Shown here piece after piece: positions 17,229 through 26,896 of a DNA stretch of 64,000 bases. Location: the NCBI GenBank assembly GCA_024280295.1, contig JAJRQK010000019.1, positions 40,714-104,713 on the forward strand, given 5' to 3'. Under the pieces are notes generated by a model. That model saw only the letters and a list, made by a program, of their open reading frames with translations, searched no databases and had not been told where the DNA came from. Every line of letters begins with the position of its first letter. Positions within the stretch are counted from its first letter, which is position 1. The translations under genes were made by a program, and so were the position numbers. This stretch comes from Bacteroidota bacterium. Lineage in GTDB: Bacteria > Bacteroidota > Bacteroidia > Flavobacteriales_D > Crocinitomicaceae.

Positions 17229-18407
17229 TTAAATGTTTTCGATGATCATAGCGGAAGCACCTCCGCCTCCATTACAAATTCCAGCACCTCCATATTTACC
17301 ACCGTTTTGCTTCAATACGTTAATCAAAGTAACGATAATTCTTGATCCTGAACTTCCTAGAGGATGCCCTAAAGCAACAGCTCCTCCATTAACATCAACC
17401 TTTGCTGGGTCTAATTCGAGTTTTTGTGTGTTCACAATACCCACAACTGAGAATGCCTCGTTTAATTCCCAATAATCAATATCTGAAATTTCTTTTCCTG
17501 CGCGTTTGAGTGCTACTGGTATTGCTTTTGATGGAGCGGTGGTAAACCATTCTGGCTCATTTGCTGCATCACCATATCCAACGATCTTTGCGATTGCTGT
17601 CAATCCCAGTTCATCTAATTTTTCCTTACTCATTAAAAGTAGCGCAGAAGCGCCATCATTTAAAGTCGATGCGTTTGCTGCCGTAACAGTTCCGTCTGGA
17701 GTAAATACTGCTCGCAATTGAGGTATTTTATCCATTTTGACATTTGTGAATTCTTCATCTCTATCAACGATAATAGCATCTCCACGTCTCTGCGGAACTT
17801 CAACAGGAACGATTTCGTCGTTAAATTTACCTGCATTCCAAGCAGCTGAGGCTCTATTATATGATTCAATTGCAAAGTTATCTTGATCTTCACGAGATAT
17901 TCCATACTCAGTTGCACATTGATCAGCACAAACTCCCATATGGACTTTATTATAGACATCCGTAAGTCCGTCTTTAACCATTCCGTCAATCATTTTTGTA
18001 TCTCCGAGCTTCGTTGCTTTTCGTGCATTGTAATAATGAGGAACACTACTCATGTTCTCCATTCCTCCAGCAATAACAACATCATTATCTCCAGCAAGGA
18101 TTGACTGTGCAGCCAAACTGATTGCCTTCATTCCAGATGCACAAACCTTATTGATAGTTGTACAAGGCACATTATTATTTATTCCTGCAAAAATTGCAGC
18201 TTGACGAGCAGGTGCTTGACCTAAACCAGCCTGAAGGACATTTCCCATAAATACTTCCTGAACGTGATCAGCTGAAATGCCTGCTTTTTCTATTGCTCCC
18301 TTAATTGCAGTCGCACCTAATTTCGTTGCGGGAACTGAAGCCAGTCCACCTCCAAAGCTTCCCATTGGGGTCCTTACTGCTGATACAATGTATACTTCTC
18401 TACTCAT
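17229..18407 (-). CDS. Acetyl-CoA C-acyltransferase (thiolase II type)
   Basis: This 392-aa thiolase condenses or cleaves acyl-CoA with acetyl-CoA. The nucleophile is Cys89 in NKVCASGMKA. The C-terminal catalytic motifs are NEAFSVV, GGAVALGHPLGSSGSR (His) and CNGGGGASA (second Cys). Its length and spacing fit biosynthetic acetyl-CoA acetyltransferases (AtoB/PhaA type). It is a single gene with its own promoter, converging on DUF6370 and divergent from DUF3078. Whether it serves degradation or synthesis cannot be read from the sequence. Confidence 0.93.
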   Translation of the reverse strand: MSREVYIVSAVRTPMGSFGGGLASVPATKLGATAIKGAIEKAGISADHVQEVFMGNVLQAGLGQAPARQAAIFAGINNNVPCTTINKVCASGMKAISLAAQSILAGDNDVVIAGGMENMSSVPHYYNARKATKLGDTKMIDGMVKDGLTDVYNKVHMGVCADQCATEYGISREDQDNFAIESYNRASAAWNAGKFNDEIVPVEVPQRRGDAIIVDRDEEFTNVKMDKIPQLRAVFTPDGTVTAANASTLNDGASALLLMSKEKLDELGLTAIAKIVGYGDAANEPEWFTTAPSKAIPVALKRAGKEISDIDYWELNEAFSVVGIVNTQKLELDPAKVDVNGGAVALGHPLGSSGSRIIVTLINVLKQNGGKYGGAGICNGGGGASAMIIENI

Positions 18408-18428
18408 TTAGTCTAGTTTTTAGTGGCA

Positions 18429-18436
18429 CGAAAATA
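18429..18436 (-). promoter_or_regulatory. -7 element TATTTTCG for the thiolase
   Basis: TATTTTCG on the minus strand is a TAnnTTTG variant 21 nt before the ATG. A TTG sits 16 nt upstream of it (18453-18455 in plus coordinates). Confidence 0.4.
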
Positions 18437-18540
18437 CGAAAAATAAGTGATTCAATTTGTTGTAGAAACTCTTGAAATATAGTCTTCTGAAGACTGGACT
18501 CCAATCGTTTCAGTAAGGATGCTTTTTATTAGCTATGTGA

Positions 18541-18570
18541 TTGGAATTTATGGTTGACCGAGTATATTTG
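18541..18570 (+). promoter_or_regulatory. Bacteroidota-type promoter of the DUF3078 gene
   Basis: TTG (18541-18543), 19 nt, then TATATTTG (18563-18570) is an exact fit to the TTG-N19-TAnnTTTG pattern. The ATG follows 16 nt later. Confidence 0.65.
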
Positions 18571-18586
18571 CAGAAAAAAATAGAAG

Positions 18587-19516
18587 ATGAAAATTATTCA
18601 GCTATTATTTGCTTCACTATTTATAGTATCCTTTAATGGAGTTTCCCAAGACACTGATACTAGCTGGAGACTCAAATCGATTTATGGTGCCAATGGAACT
18701 CAAAGTTCGTTTGTTAACTGGAATGCTGGAGGGCGTAATAATATTGCTGTACTCGGTTACATTGTGGCATCAGCAAATTACAAGAAGAAATCTATTAAAT
18801 GGGATAATGATCTAGGAATTGCTCTTGGTGGAATTCAGTATCTCGATAAAAATAAGTCTCAGGATTTACAAAAAACTGATGATCGTATTGAATTAGCTTC
18901 TAATTTTGGATATAAAATTAAGAAGAATTATTATGCTTCACTTCTGGCATCCTTTAGAACTCAATTTATGGATGGATTCACAGATTTAAGTCAGCCAAGA
19001 ACATCAAAATTTATGGCTCCAGGTTATATCAATATTGCCTTGGGGATTGATTACTCAGCAAATAATCATCTGAGTTTCTTTCTTTCTCCAGCTTCAGTTA
19101 AGATGACTTTCGTTCAAGATGAAACTCTTGCTAATAATGGAGCATTTGGAGTTGAACCAGCTACCTATGATGCAACAACTGGCGATGTAATTACTGCTGG
19201 AAAGATGTTTAGAGGTGAATTTGGAGCTTATTTCAGAATGAAATATGCAAAGGAGATAGTGAAAAATATTGAGATGAAAACTAAACTAGAATTCTTTTCT
19301 AATTACCTAGATCGCCCAGAAAATATAGATGTTAATGCTGAAGTATTATTCACATTTAAAGTCAATAGCTGGTTTTCGGCATCACTCAATTGGAACCTTC
19401 TCTATGACCATGATATTAAAATCACAGACAATGACGGAAATACTGGACCAAGGACTCAATTTAAATCTGTTTTAGGATTAGGTATTTCTTATACCATGAA
19501 AAATTTCAAGAAATAA
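18587..19516 (+). CDS. DUF3078 outer-membrane beta-barrel-like protein
   Basis: This 309-aa protein has a signal peptide (about 1-20, ending GVSQ) and then alternating aromatic/polar strands typical of a small beta-barrel. SWRLKSIYGANGTQSSFVNW and WDNDLGIALGG are family features of DUF3078. The last residues (LGLGISYTMKNF) resemble a barrel C-terminus. The function is unknown, presumably an outer-membrane channel or structural protein. It has the best-formed promoter in the window, which suggests it is well expressed. Confidence 0.82.
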   Translation: MKIIQLLFASLFIVSFNGVSQDTDTSWRLKSIYGANGTQSSFVNWNAGGRNNIAVLGYIVASANYKKKSIKWDNDLGIALGGIQYLDKNKSQDLQKTDDRIELASNFGYKIKKNYYASLLASFRTQFMDGFTDLSQPRTSKFMAPGYINIALGIDYSANNHLSFFLSPASVKMTFVQDETLANNGAFGVEPATYDATTGDVITAGKMFRGEFGAYFRMKYAKEIVKNIEMKTKLEFFSNYLDRPENIDVNAEVLFTFKVNSWFSASLNWNLLYDHDIKITDNDGNTGPRTQFKSVLGLGISYTMKNFKK

Positions 19517-19592
19517 TTCCCAATTTTCTTTAATAGTAGCTAAATTCACTTGGCTGACATCAAATTAATAGCGGTGTTGTCTGCTAGTTTGT

Positions 19593-19600
19593 TATTTTCG
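19593..19600 (+). promoter_or_regulatory. -7 element TATTTTCG before the VWA-type gene
   Basis: TATTTTCG ends 5 nt before the GTG start at 19606, so the message would be leaderless or nearly so. Confidence 0.4.
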
Positions 19601-19605
19601 TAGTC

Positions 19606-21684
19606 GTGAAGTTTTTTTCCGACATATCGATTTGGTGGTTGATTCCATGGGGACTTTTCTCCACCCTTTTGGCTTATTGGTATTATAGGGGGCAGAAGGG
19701 GTTAAGTGATCTAAATCGTTGGATAAAACCATCCTTAACCATTTTGCGTGGCTTCAGTTTATTCTTGATTGGGGTACTTCTTTTAGGGTTATTATTAGAA
19801 TCAATTGAGTATAGAGCAGAAAAACCTGTATTTATTACACTGGTTGATGACTCTGCATCTATGCTAAATTATAAGGATAGTAGTGATGTAGCAAAAAGAA
19901 TTGATGATTTCCGAACAAAGCTTGAGGATCAATACTCTGAAAAATTCGATGTAGTTCATTATTCTGTGGGAGATGGGGTTGAAGCTATTGATCCACAGTA
20001 TAAAGATCAATTATCTAACTTAGATGAAGGTTTTGAGCAATTATACACACAATTTTACAATCAAAATGTTGGTGGAATTTGTTTTATTTCAGATGGAAAT
20101 TTCAATAGGGGAAGTAATCCTAATTACTCAGCTGAAAAGATCTCATTAACACCAATTTTCACTGTTGGAGTTGGTGATACAATCAGAAAAAGAGATCAAG
20201 TAATTCGTAATGTCGCAGCAAACGATATCGCCTTTTACAAGAACAAATTCCCTGTTGAAATTGACATTCAAGCAACTCGCGTCGGTAAGGTTTCTTCTAA
20301 TGTCACGATATCGAAGAATGGCAAAAAGATAGCAACCGAATCGGTCAGTTATAAAGATGGTAAGCTAGATTTCGCACATGTTTCTATCATGCTTGACGCC
20401 AATGAAATTGGTTTTGTGGAATATACAGTCGAACTTCAAGCCGTTGATAATGAATCTTCTTACGAGAACAACCGTTGGTCGTTTTATGTTGAAGTAATCG
20501 ATTCTCGCAGTAAAATATTGATGCTTTCTCATGCTCCTCATCCTGACGTTACGGCAATTAAATCTGTAATTGAGAAAGATGAAAATGTAGAGGTGACTTC
20601 GATGTTAACCTCTGAATGGTCAGGAGATATTAATGAATTTGCATTGCTGATATGGCATGAACCTGGAGTTAACGGCAATTCTGAATTAGCTGCTAAGGTT
20701 AAATCATCTTCGATACCCGTTCTCTACTTAATTGGCAATAGAAGTAAAGCTTCAAACGTAAGAAGGTTAGGAATTGGTGTTACACTTCCGCCATCCAGAG
20801 GTGCGCGTTCTGATGAGGTACAGGCAAGTCTTAAAAGTGGATTTCAACTTTTTGAAGTTTCGGATAATATTCAAAATGCTTTGCAATACTGGCCTCCAGT
20901 GAACGTGCCTTTTGGAAATATTTCTACTCAAAAGGGATCAACACTACTTACTCAGCGTATTGGGCAAGTTGTAAAAACTGATCCAATCTTATTATTTACA
21001 ACAGGATCGCGTAAGCAAGGGGTTTTTATTGGTGAAGGATTATGGCGTTGGAAACTATCCGAATATGCGCGAACAAAATACAATAAAGGTTTTGATGAAT
21101 TAATTCAAAAGTCTGTACAATATTTAGTTGTTCGGAAAAACACTGATGCATTACGTATAAACATGCCTAGGAGATTTAGTGTCAATGATGATGTGGTCAT
21201 CAATGCTGAGTTTTACAACTCTTCTTTAGAGCGAATAACTGAACCTGCAATCTCATTTGTATTGACTAACGAAGATGAGAGCAATGTTAATTACGAATTC
21301 GCAAAAGGATCACTAGACTATAAGTTATCTCTTGGAAAGTTGAAAGCTGGAAAGTACTCTTGGGTTGCGAAAACAAGTTTTGACGGCAAAAAGTATGATA
21401 AATCAGGTGTATTTGTTGTAACTGATATCTCAATAGAGAATTTAGAGTCGAGTGCAAATCACAATCTATTGAACCAAATGGCAACGAAATCGAATGGTGA
21501 TTTCTATCGTTTAGATCAATTGGATCAACTTTTGAAAGATATTGGCAAGCGTAAGGATATTGTGAAAATAACCTCGGAAGAGTCTAGCTTCATTAACATG
21601 ATTGATTATAAATGGATATTCTTCTTACTTATCTGTTTACTCAGCTTAGAATGGTTTGTTCGAAGAAGAGCGGGGTCCTATTAA
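19606..21684 (+). CDS. Membrane-anchored VWA-like protein with GATase-like middle domain
   Basis: The start is GTG (the ORF has no in-frame ATG close by). The 692-aa protein has two N-terminal helices (about 10-27 and 45-65), then a von Willebrand A-like domain with the metal-site motif D81-x-S-x-S85 (LVDDSASM). An Ig-like region follows (about 205-295), then a class I glutamine-amidotransferase-like fold without an obvious catalytic Cys (about 305-480), and a final helix (about 669-685). The layout is like the BatA-related protein at 36593. These proteins probably assemble complexes in the periplasm. The exact role is unknown. Confidence 0.72.
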   Translation: MKFFSDISIWWLIPWGLFSTLLAYWYYRGQKGLSDLNRWIKPSLTILRGFSLFLIGVLLLGLLLESIEYRAEKPVFITLVDDSASMLNYKDSSDVAKRIDDFRTKLEDQYSEKFDVVHYSVGDGVEAIDPQYKDQLSNLDEGFEQLYTQFYNQNVGGICFISDGNFNRGSNPNYSAEKISLTPIFTVGVGDTIRKRDQVIRNVAANDIAFYKNKFPVEIDIQATRVGKVSSNVTISKNGKKIATESVSYKDGKLDFAHVSIMLDANEIGFVEYTVELQAVDNESSYENNRWSFYVEVIDSRSKILMLSHAPHPDVTAIKSVIEKDENVEVTSMLTSEWSGDINEFALLIWHEPGVNGNSELAAKVKSSSIPVLYLIGNRSKASNVRRLGIGVTLPPSRGARSDEVQASLKSGFQLFEVSDNIQNALQYWPPVNVPFGNISTQKGSTLLTQRIGQVVKTDPILLFTTGSRKQGVFIGEGLWRWKLSEYARTKYNKGFDELIQKSVQYLVVRKNTDALRINMPRRFSVNDDVVINAEFYNSSLERITEPAISFVLTNEDESNVNYEFAKGSLDYKLSLGKLKAGKYSWVAKTSFDGKKYDKSGVFVVTDISIENLESSANHNLLNQMATKSNGDFYRLDQLDQLLKDIGKRKDIVKITSEESSFINMIDYKWIFFLLICLLSLEWFVRRRAGSY

Positions 21685-21762
21685 CATTTATTTTGTTTTT
21701 GTGTAGATCAACATAATAATTTAGAAAGACTTACGTTCTAATTATAGACCAAACAAAAATAA

Positions 21763-21927
21763 ATGATGCCTATGTTAAAAAAATACCCTGAATTTATTGC
21801 TCCTAACGAAGAGTTGAAAATCGAACCAAGTATAACTAGCATCAACGCTATACTTAACTACAGTAAGTCGTTGGAGGTTAAGAGTACTAAAAATAATAAG
21901 ACTAGATTCCTTATCCATTTGAACTAG
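21763..21927 (+). CDS. Small protein of 54 aa, not in the ORF track
   Basis: ATG 21763 (or 21766 or 21772) opens a 54-codon frame ending TAG at 21927. The product includes LKKYPEFIAPNEELKIEPSI, then SINAILNYSKSLEV and a basic segment KSTKNNK. I recall similar 40-55-aa proteins starting with a Lys-Lys-Tyr-Pro motif and containing ILNYSKSLE in flavobacterial genomes, but no function is known. It is convergent with the M13 peptidase and separated from it by a terminator. Confidence 0.6.
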   Translation: MMPMLKKYPEFIAPNEELKIEPSITSINAILNYSKSLEVKSTKNNKTRFLIHLN

Positions 21928-21948
21928 GACTAGATCAAGTAATTAAAA

Positions 21949-21978
21949 AGCCCTAACATTCTAAAGAGTGTTAGGGCT
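21949..21978 (-). terminator. Terminator of the carboxylase-GNAT-M13 operon
   Basis: AGCCCTAACA / TGTTAGGGCT is a perfect 10-bp stem with a 10-nt loop. On the minus strand it is followed by TTTTT, so it serves mainly the M13 peptidase transcript; the plus strand lacks a good T run. Confidence 0.85.
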
Positions 21979-22000
21979 AATACTTTATAATCAATTTAAC

Positions 22001-24079
22001 CTACCAGATATTAGAGATCTTATCCGCTGAGTTTCGCATTGGATCAGATTCTTGAACATTGAACTCCTTAAAGAAGTAAGGACAATTCATCAATGGACCA
22101 TTCACTCTATACATTCCTGGTGAGTGAGGGTCATTCGCTATACGATTTTTCAGTTCTTCCTCGGTATAGTTAATTTTCCAAAGTTGTGCATGTGCGATGA
22201 AAAAGCGTTGTCCTGGAGTAAATCCTTTCTTTATTTCTTCAGCTTTGTACTCATCCGTCATTGTGTAAGCTTGATATGCAAGTGTCAATCCACCTAAGTC
22301 AGCAATATTTTCACCCATCGTCAAGCTTGAGTTAACACAATGTCCATCAATAGGGCAGAAGCCATCATAGGTAACGCCTAATTTTGCAGTTCGCTCTTCG
22401 AAAAGTTTGCGATCGTTTTTTGTCCACCAGTTTTTGAATGACCCATCTGCAGCGAATTTCGATCCCATATCATCAAAGCCATGTGTGAATTCATGTCCGA
22501 TTACCATTCCAATACGGCCGTAGTTCACAGCATCCTCATAAGAATCACTGAAGAAAGGTGCTTGCATAATTCCAGCAGGAAAGGCAATTTCATTCAATAA
22601 AGGATGATAATAGGCATTTACCATGTGTGCTGGCATTCCCCATTCATCTTTGTTAACGGGAGTGTTTAATTTCGCCATGTTTTTTTTGTGGGAGAACCGT
22701 TCGGTGATTCGGATGTTTTCAATGTAGTTATCTCTTGTAAAGGTGATTGAACTAAAATCTTCCCATTTTGAGGGGAATCCTAGCTTTCGACCAATAGAGT
22801 TTAGTTTTTTAAGCGCTTCGTCTTTTGTTATTTCCGACATCCAATCTAGGTTTTTGATTCTTTTCCGAAATGCTTTCAAAAGGTTATCAACCATAGTGTT
22901 TACCCGATCTTTTGCTGTTTGAGAGTAATGCTCCTCTACAAATGCTTTACCTAATAGTTCACTGAATTCAGCCTCTGTAATTTCATCAATTGCTCGCTCA
23001 TTTATAGGCTTCATTTCCTTTTTTCCACGTAAAACTGATCCATAGAATTTAAAATGTTCATCAACCAGTGTTTGGTTGAGATGGCCAGCAAAATTATTGA
23101 TCACTTTCCACTTTAAGTAGTTTTTCCAAGCCTCTAAAGGTGTATTATCAACCAGCGAAATCACTTTTGACCAAAATTCTGGCTGTCCAACAACTAAAGA
23201 GTCGAATGATTGGCTTCCAATTTCCGATAAATAGGCTTCAAAATCAAAGTTTTTAGATGTTTCGAGGACATCGAGTATAGCCATTTTATTGTAAGTATTT
23301 TCTGGAATTCTCAATTCAGCTGGAGCCATAGATACACTTGCTAACTCGGTTTCAAAGGAAATAACGCTTTCTGCGAATTTCATACTTGCATCAGAATTGA
23401 AATCATAAATTAGTGTGGACATAGTCGCTATATGCTGACTATACTGTTTTAAAATTTCTTTCTTATCGTCTTTGATATAGTAATCGCGATTGGGTAATCC
23501 AAGTCCACTTTGCCCTAGGTATGAAATGTTATTATCAATATCTTTTAAATCTTGACTGACACCAAACCCAAAAACTGAGGGAATACCAAGAATATGTTGA
23601 TTAGCAATCATTCTTGAAAGGTTCTTTTTGGAGTTCATTTTATCGATGGAAGCCAATTCGCTTTTGATCGGTGTAAATCCTAATTTATCTCGCTGATCCA
23701 TATCAATGAATGAACCGTAGTAATATCCAAGGATGTGATTTTGTTGACCAGCCGCATCATCTATACTGTTCGCTTGGATGAGAATTTTTGTAAGTTTCGC
23801 TTTGTTCGCTTGATCAAGCTCATTAAAACTTCCCCAACGAGATTCTGATGCAGGAACAGGATTCTCTTTCACCCAAGTACCATTGGCAAACTCAAAGAAA
23901 TCATCTTGAGGTCGAACTGATTGATTCATATAACTGATATCGATTGTTACTCCAGTTTCAGGGATTACAACCTCTTCAGAAATTTCTTTTGAAAGCACTT
24001 CTGCAAGTTCCTTATTGGTTTCACAAGCAAACAATGAGATTGACACTATTGATATTGATAGTATTTTAAACGAATTCAT
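22001..24079 (-). CDS. M13 family zinc metallopeptidase lipoprotein (neprilysin/PepO type)
   Basis: This 692-aa secreted endopeptidase has a lipobox (LFAC, Cys19). PQDDFFEFANGTWV at about 57-70 is the standard N-terminal motif. The substrate-binding NAYYHPLLNEIAFPAG precedes the zinc motif HEFTH (His529, Glu530, His533), and ENIADLGGL gives the third ligand (Glu590). The C-terminal family ending (NPVC..W) is replaced by DKISNIW. It probably degrades short peptides at the outer surface or in the periplasm. It follows GNAT by 6 nt and is the last gene of the operon. Confidence 0.94.
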   Translation of the reverse strand: MNSFKILSISIVSISLFACETNKELAEVLSKEISEEVVIPETGVTIDISYMNQSVRPQDDFFEFANGTWVKENPVPASESRWGSFNELDQANKAKLTKILIQANSIDDAAGQQNHILGYYYGSFIDMDQRDKLGFTPIKSELASIDKMNSKKNLSRMIANQHILGIPSVFGFGVSQDLKDIDNNISYLGQSGLGLPNRDYYIKDDKKEILKQYSQHIATMSTLIYDFNSDASMKFAESVISFETELASVSMAPAELRIPENTYNKMAILDVLETSKNFDFEAYLSEIGSQSFDSLVVGQPEFWSKVISLVDNTPLEAWKNYLKWKVINNFAGHLNQTLVDEHFKFYGSVLRGKKEMKPINERAIDEITEAEFSELLGKAFVEEHYSQTAKDRVNTMVDNLLKAFRKRIKNLDWMSEITKDEALKKLNSIGRKLGFPSKWEDFSSITFTRDNYIENIRITERFSHKKNMAKLNTPVNKDEWGMPAHMVNAYYHPLLNEIAFPAGIMQAPFFSDSYEDAVNYGRIGMVIGHEFTHGFDDMGSKFAADGSFKNWWTKNDRKLFEERTAKLGVTYDGFCPIDGHCVNSSLTMGENIADLGGLTLAYQAYTMTDEYKAEEIKKGFTPGQRFFIAHAQLWKINYTEEELKNRIANDPHSPGMYRVNGPLMNCPYFFKEFNVQESDPMRNSADKISNIW

Positions 24080-24085
24080 AAGGGA

Positions 24086-24547
24086 TTAATTTTGAGAAGG
24101 ATCGAAGAGCATTTCTACATGTGGGATACCATCCTCTAGATATTCCTTTCCCGTTGAGTTAAATTGATGCTTGTTGTAATAATTTTCAAGATGCTTTTGA
24201 GCGGATATACGAATGGGGGCTTTACCAAATTCTTGCATCGAGAAGTCAACACAACGATTCATAAGATCATGTCCAATTCCTTTTCCTCGGATATCCTCTT
24301 TAATTACAACACGGCCTATTGCTGTTTCATTGTAAATTAATCCTGGTGGGCAGATCCGAGCTGTTGCCACAATATCACCTTTTCCATCTCGACAAATTGA
24401 GTGATAGGATTTTTTATCTTTTCCGTCAAGATCGAGGTAAGCACAATTTTGTTCAACAACAAATGCTTCCAATCGTATCGCAATAATGTCGTGAAATTCA
24501 TTGAGAGTTAAATCTCTGTAATGTTTTACTTGCCAGTCTAAATGCAT
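24086..24547 (-). CDS. GNAT N-acetyltransferase (ElaA-like)
   Basis: This 153-aa protein has an N-terminal half matching ElaA: LEAFVVEQNCAYLDLDGKD, and DIVATARICPPG. The acetyl-CoA loop is RGKGIGHDLM. ElaA proteins are GNAT enzymes of unknown substrate. It sits between acyl-CoA carboxylase and the M13 peptidase with spacings of 15 and 6 nt, so it is cotranscribed. No functional link to its neighbours is evident. Confidence 0.87.
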   Translation of the reverse strand: MHLDWQVKHYRDLTLNEFHDIIAIRLEAFVVEQNCAYLDLDGKDKKSYHSICRDGKGDIVATARICPPGLIYNETAIGRVVIKEDIRGKGIGHDLMNRCVDFSMQEFGKAPIRISAQKHLENYYNKHQFNSTGKEYLEDGIPHVEMLFDPSQN

Positions 24548-24562
24548 AATTATGTATTCGTA

Positions 24563-26206
24563 TTAAGTTTGGATTACTCCAACGTTGTAAGGTTTTTCGG
24601 CTTTCTTGTGATTCGCCATGTCAATTCCGAGTGAGATAATTTTTCTAGTATCAACTGGATCAATTATTGCGTCTAGCCACAAGCGGCTTGCTGCATAATA
24701 TGGAGAAGTCTGTTCATCATAACGATTTTTGATTTTATCAAATAACTCTTTTTTATGTTCAGGAGTAATTTCTTCGTCTCGTTTTTTCATAGAAGCAACC
24801 TCAATTTGAAGAAGAACTTTTGCAGCTGAAGCACCACTCATTACGGCTATTTCTGCAGTAGGCCAACCAACAATAAGTCTTGGATCGTAAGCTTTTCCAC
24901 ACATTGCGTAATTACCTGCACCGTATGAATTACCCATAACGATTGTGAATTTCGGCACAATTGAATTAGCCATTGCACTGACAAGTTTGGCTCCGTCTTT
25001 AATTATTCCTCCATGTTCACTTTTAGATCCAACCATGAAACCAGTCACATCTTGTAGAAAAACTAATGGAATGTTTTTTTGATTGCAGTTCATTATGAAT
25101 CGTGAAGCCTTATCAGCAGAATCTGAATAAATCACACCTCCAAATTGCATTTCTCCACTAGCTGTTCTTACAATTTCGCGCTGATTTGCTACGATTCCAA
25201 CACTCCAACCATCTATTCGAGCATAAGCACAAACAATAGATTTTCCATAATTCGCTTTGTATTCCGTGAATTTCGATTCATCAACAATACACTTTAATAT
25301 GTCCTTTACATTGTACGGTTTTGATCTTTGTTCGGGCAATATCCCATAGATATCTTTAGGGTTTCGAGCAGGAGGAAGGGAATCTTTCCGATCAAATCCA
25401 GCGGTTTCTGTAAACCCAATTTTATCCATGAGGTCACGTATTGTACTCAAACACTCTTCGTCAGTTTCCGTTGAGTAATCACAGACACCGGAAATCTCAG
25501 TATGGGTTCTTGCTCCACCTAGAGTTTCATTATCAATAGTTTCTCCAACAGCTGCCTTCACCAAGTAGGATCCTGCCAAGAATATAGTTCCTGTTTTGTT
25601 GACAATTAAGGATTCGTCAGACATGATTGGCAGGTATGCACCTCCAGCAACACAGCTACCCATAACAGCAGCAATCTGAACAATTCCCATTGAACTCATT
25701 ACGGCATTATTTCGGAAAATTCGACCAAAATGTTCTTTGTCAGGAAAAATCTCGTCTTGTAGCGGTAAATAAACACCAGCAGAATCAACAAGGTAAATGA
25801 TTGGAAGTTTATTTTCCATTGCAATTTCCTGCGCTCGAAGATTTTTTTTCCCTGTAATTGGGAACCATGCTCCAGCTTTTACAGTAGCATCATTTGCAAC
25901 AACGATACATTGTTTTCCTTGCACATAGCCAATTACAACAACCACTCCAGCGGATGGACACCCTCCATGTTTCTCATACATTCCATAACCTGCAATAGCA
26001 CCCATTTCAAAGCGATCAGATTCAGGGTCAAGTAGTAGGTCAATACGTTCACGTGCGCTTAATTTCCCTTTTGCGTGTAACTTTTCAATTCGTTTTTTGC
26101 CTCCACCTTCGTAAATTATAGCAAGTTTTTGTTCAAGCGTGGAAATTTTTAGACGCATTTCATCGTCGTTCTTATTGAATTCTAGTACTTTCTTTGATAT
26201 AGCCAT
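24563..26206 (-). CDS. Acyl-CoA carboxylase carboxyltransferase (beta) subunit
   Basis: This 547-aa protein is the carboxyltransferase of a biotin-dependent acyl-CoA carboxylase. It has two crotonase-like halves. The N-terminal half carries KLSARERIDLLLDP, GGCPSAGVV, SCVAGGAYLP, and a segment GGARTHTEISGVCDYS that is closest to methylcrotonyl-CoA carboxylase beta. The C-terminal half carries VTGFMVGSKSEHGGIIKDGA and GAGNYAMCG. The substrate could be 3-methylcrotonyl-CoA (leucine breakdown), propionyl-CoA or another acyl-CoA. The biotin-carrying alpha subunit is not in the window. First gene of a three-gene operon. Confidence 0.9.
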   Translation of the reverse strand: MAISKKVLEFNKNDDEMRLKISTLEQKLAIIYEGGGKKRIEKLHAKGKLSARERIDLLLDPESDRFEMGAIAGYGMYEKHGGCPSAGVVVVIGYVQGKQCIVVANDATVKAGAWFPITGKKNLRAQEIAMENKLPIIYLVDSAGVYLPLQDEIFPDKEHFGRIFRNNAVMSSMGIVQIAAVMGSCVAGGAYLPIMSDESLIVNKTGTIFLAGSYLVKAAVGETIDNETLGGARTHTEISGVCDYSTETDEECLSTIRDLMDKIGFTETAGFDRKDSLPPARNPKDIYGILPEQRSKPYNVKDILKCIVDESKFTEYKANYGKSIVCAYARIDGWSVGIVANQREIVRTASGEMQFGGVIYSDSADKASRFIMNCNQKNIPLVFLQDVTGFMVGSKSEHGGIIKDGAKLVSAMANSIVPKFTIVMGNSYGAGNYAMCGKAYDPRLIVGWPTAEIAVMSGASAAKVLLQIEVASMKKRDEEITPEHKKELFDKIKNRYDEQTSPYYAASRLWLDAIIDPVDTRKIISLGIDMANHKKAEKPYNVGVIQT

Positions 26207-26228
26207 TAATCGTATCTGAAATGTCGCT

Positions 26229-26236
26229 CAAATATA
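26229..26236 (-). promoter_or_regulatory. -7 element TATATTTG for the carboxylase operon
   Basis: TATATTTG on the minus strand fits the TAnnTTTG consensus and ends 22 nt before the carboxylase ATG. Confidence 0.5.
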
Positions 26237-26397
26237 GGGAATTGAATGGGAAAGGGTATGGGGAATAGTTTGGTTTATTTTAAATAGCCCGTAGTAATCT
26301 GGCTAAAATGATGTACGCGATTTATCTTTTGTTAATTTTCACTTATTGATAAGTTGTTTTTATACATTTGTTAGTGGTAATTGTAATTAGAAACAAA

Positions 26398-26850
26398 ATG
26401 AATAAGATTCTATTGGTAATTCTAATTTGTGTCACAAATACACTTTTTTCTCAAGAAGTGGATACGCTAACGGTAAGTCAAAATGACACTTTAGTTTTCA
26501 ATATAAATGTTTCTTGGATTCAACGACCTTGTCAAAAACCGAAATGGAATACAAGTTATAAATTGAAAGCTCCGAAAGATAGCACCTATTACTTAATTTT
26601 CAATGATACTGGACAACTCGTTGAAGAAGGACTATATACTTCTAAATACACCATTGATAATAAACATTATTCTGGTTTCTATAATTCTAAATATTACTAT
26701 TACAAGGATAATGGAAAACTATCTAGGGTTTATTACCAAAAAAATGGACGTAATGTGAAAACTGAATATTATAAAAGAGGTAAGCTTAAAGAAATGAGAT
26801 TATCGTTAAGAAACGAAACGCTACTGCTAACACTATGTAAAAAGCATTAA
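26398..26850 (+). CDS. Secreted protein with YwqK/MORN-like strand repeats
   Basis: The track ORF starts at a TTG (26368); ATG 26398 gives a clean signal peptide (MNKILLVILI...TLFSQ), so I use it (150 aa). After residue about 60 the chain has short Tyr/Gly/Lys repeats such as DTGQLVEEGLY, DNGKLSRVYY and RGKLKEM, which resemble MORN/YwqK-type beta-hairpin repeats. No catalytic motif is visible. It stands alone, divergent from the carboxylase operon. The function is unknown. Confidence 0.6.
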   Translation: MNKILLVILICVTNTLFSQEVDTLTVSQNDTLVFNINVSWIQRPCQKPKWNTSYKLKAPKDSTYYLIFNDTGQLVEEGLYTSKYTIDNKHYSGFYNSKYYYYKDNGKLSRVYYQKNGRNVKTEYYKRGKLKEMRLSLRNETLLLTLCKKH

Positions 26851-26896
26851 AACGACTTTTTAGATTTAACGTTGTAAATCATCAAGAAAACAGAAG

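Noticed and set aside
17660-17989. 109-aa ORF on the same strand within the thiolase gene
   Set aside because: Out-of-frame shadow of the thiolase, which has all catalytic motifs.
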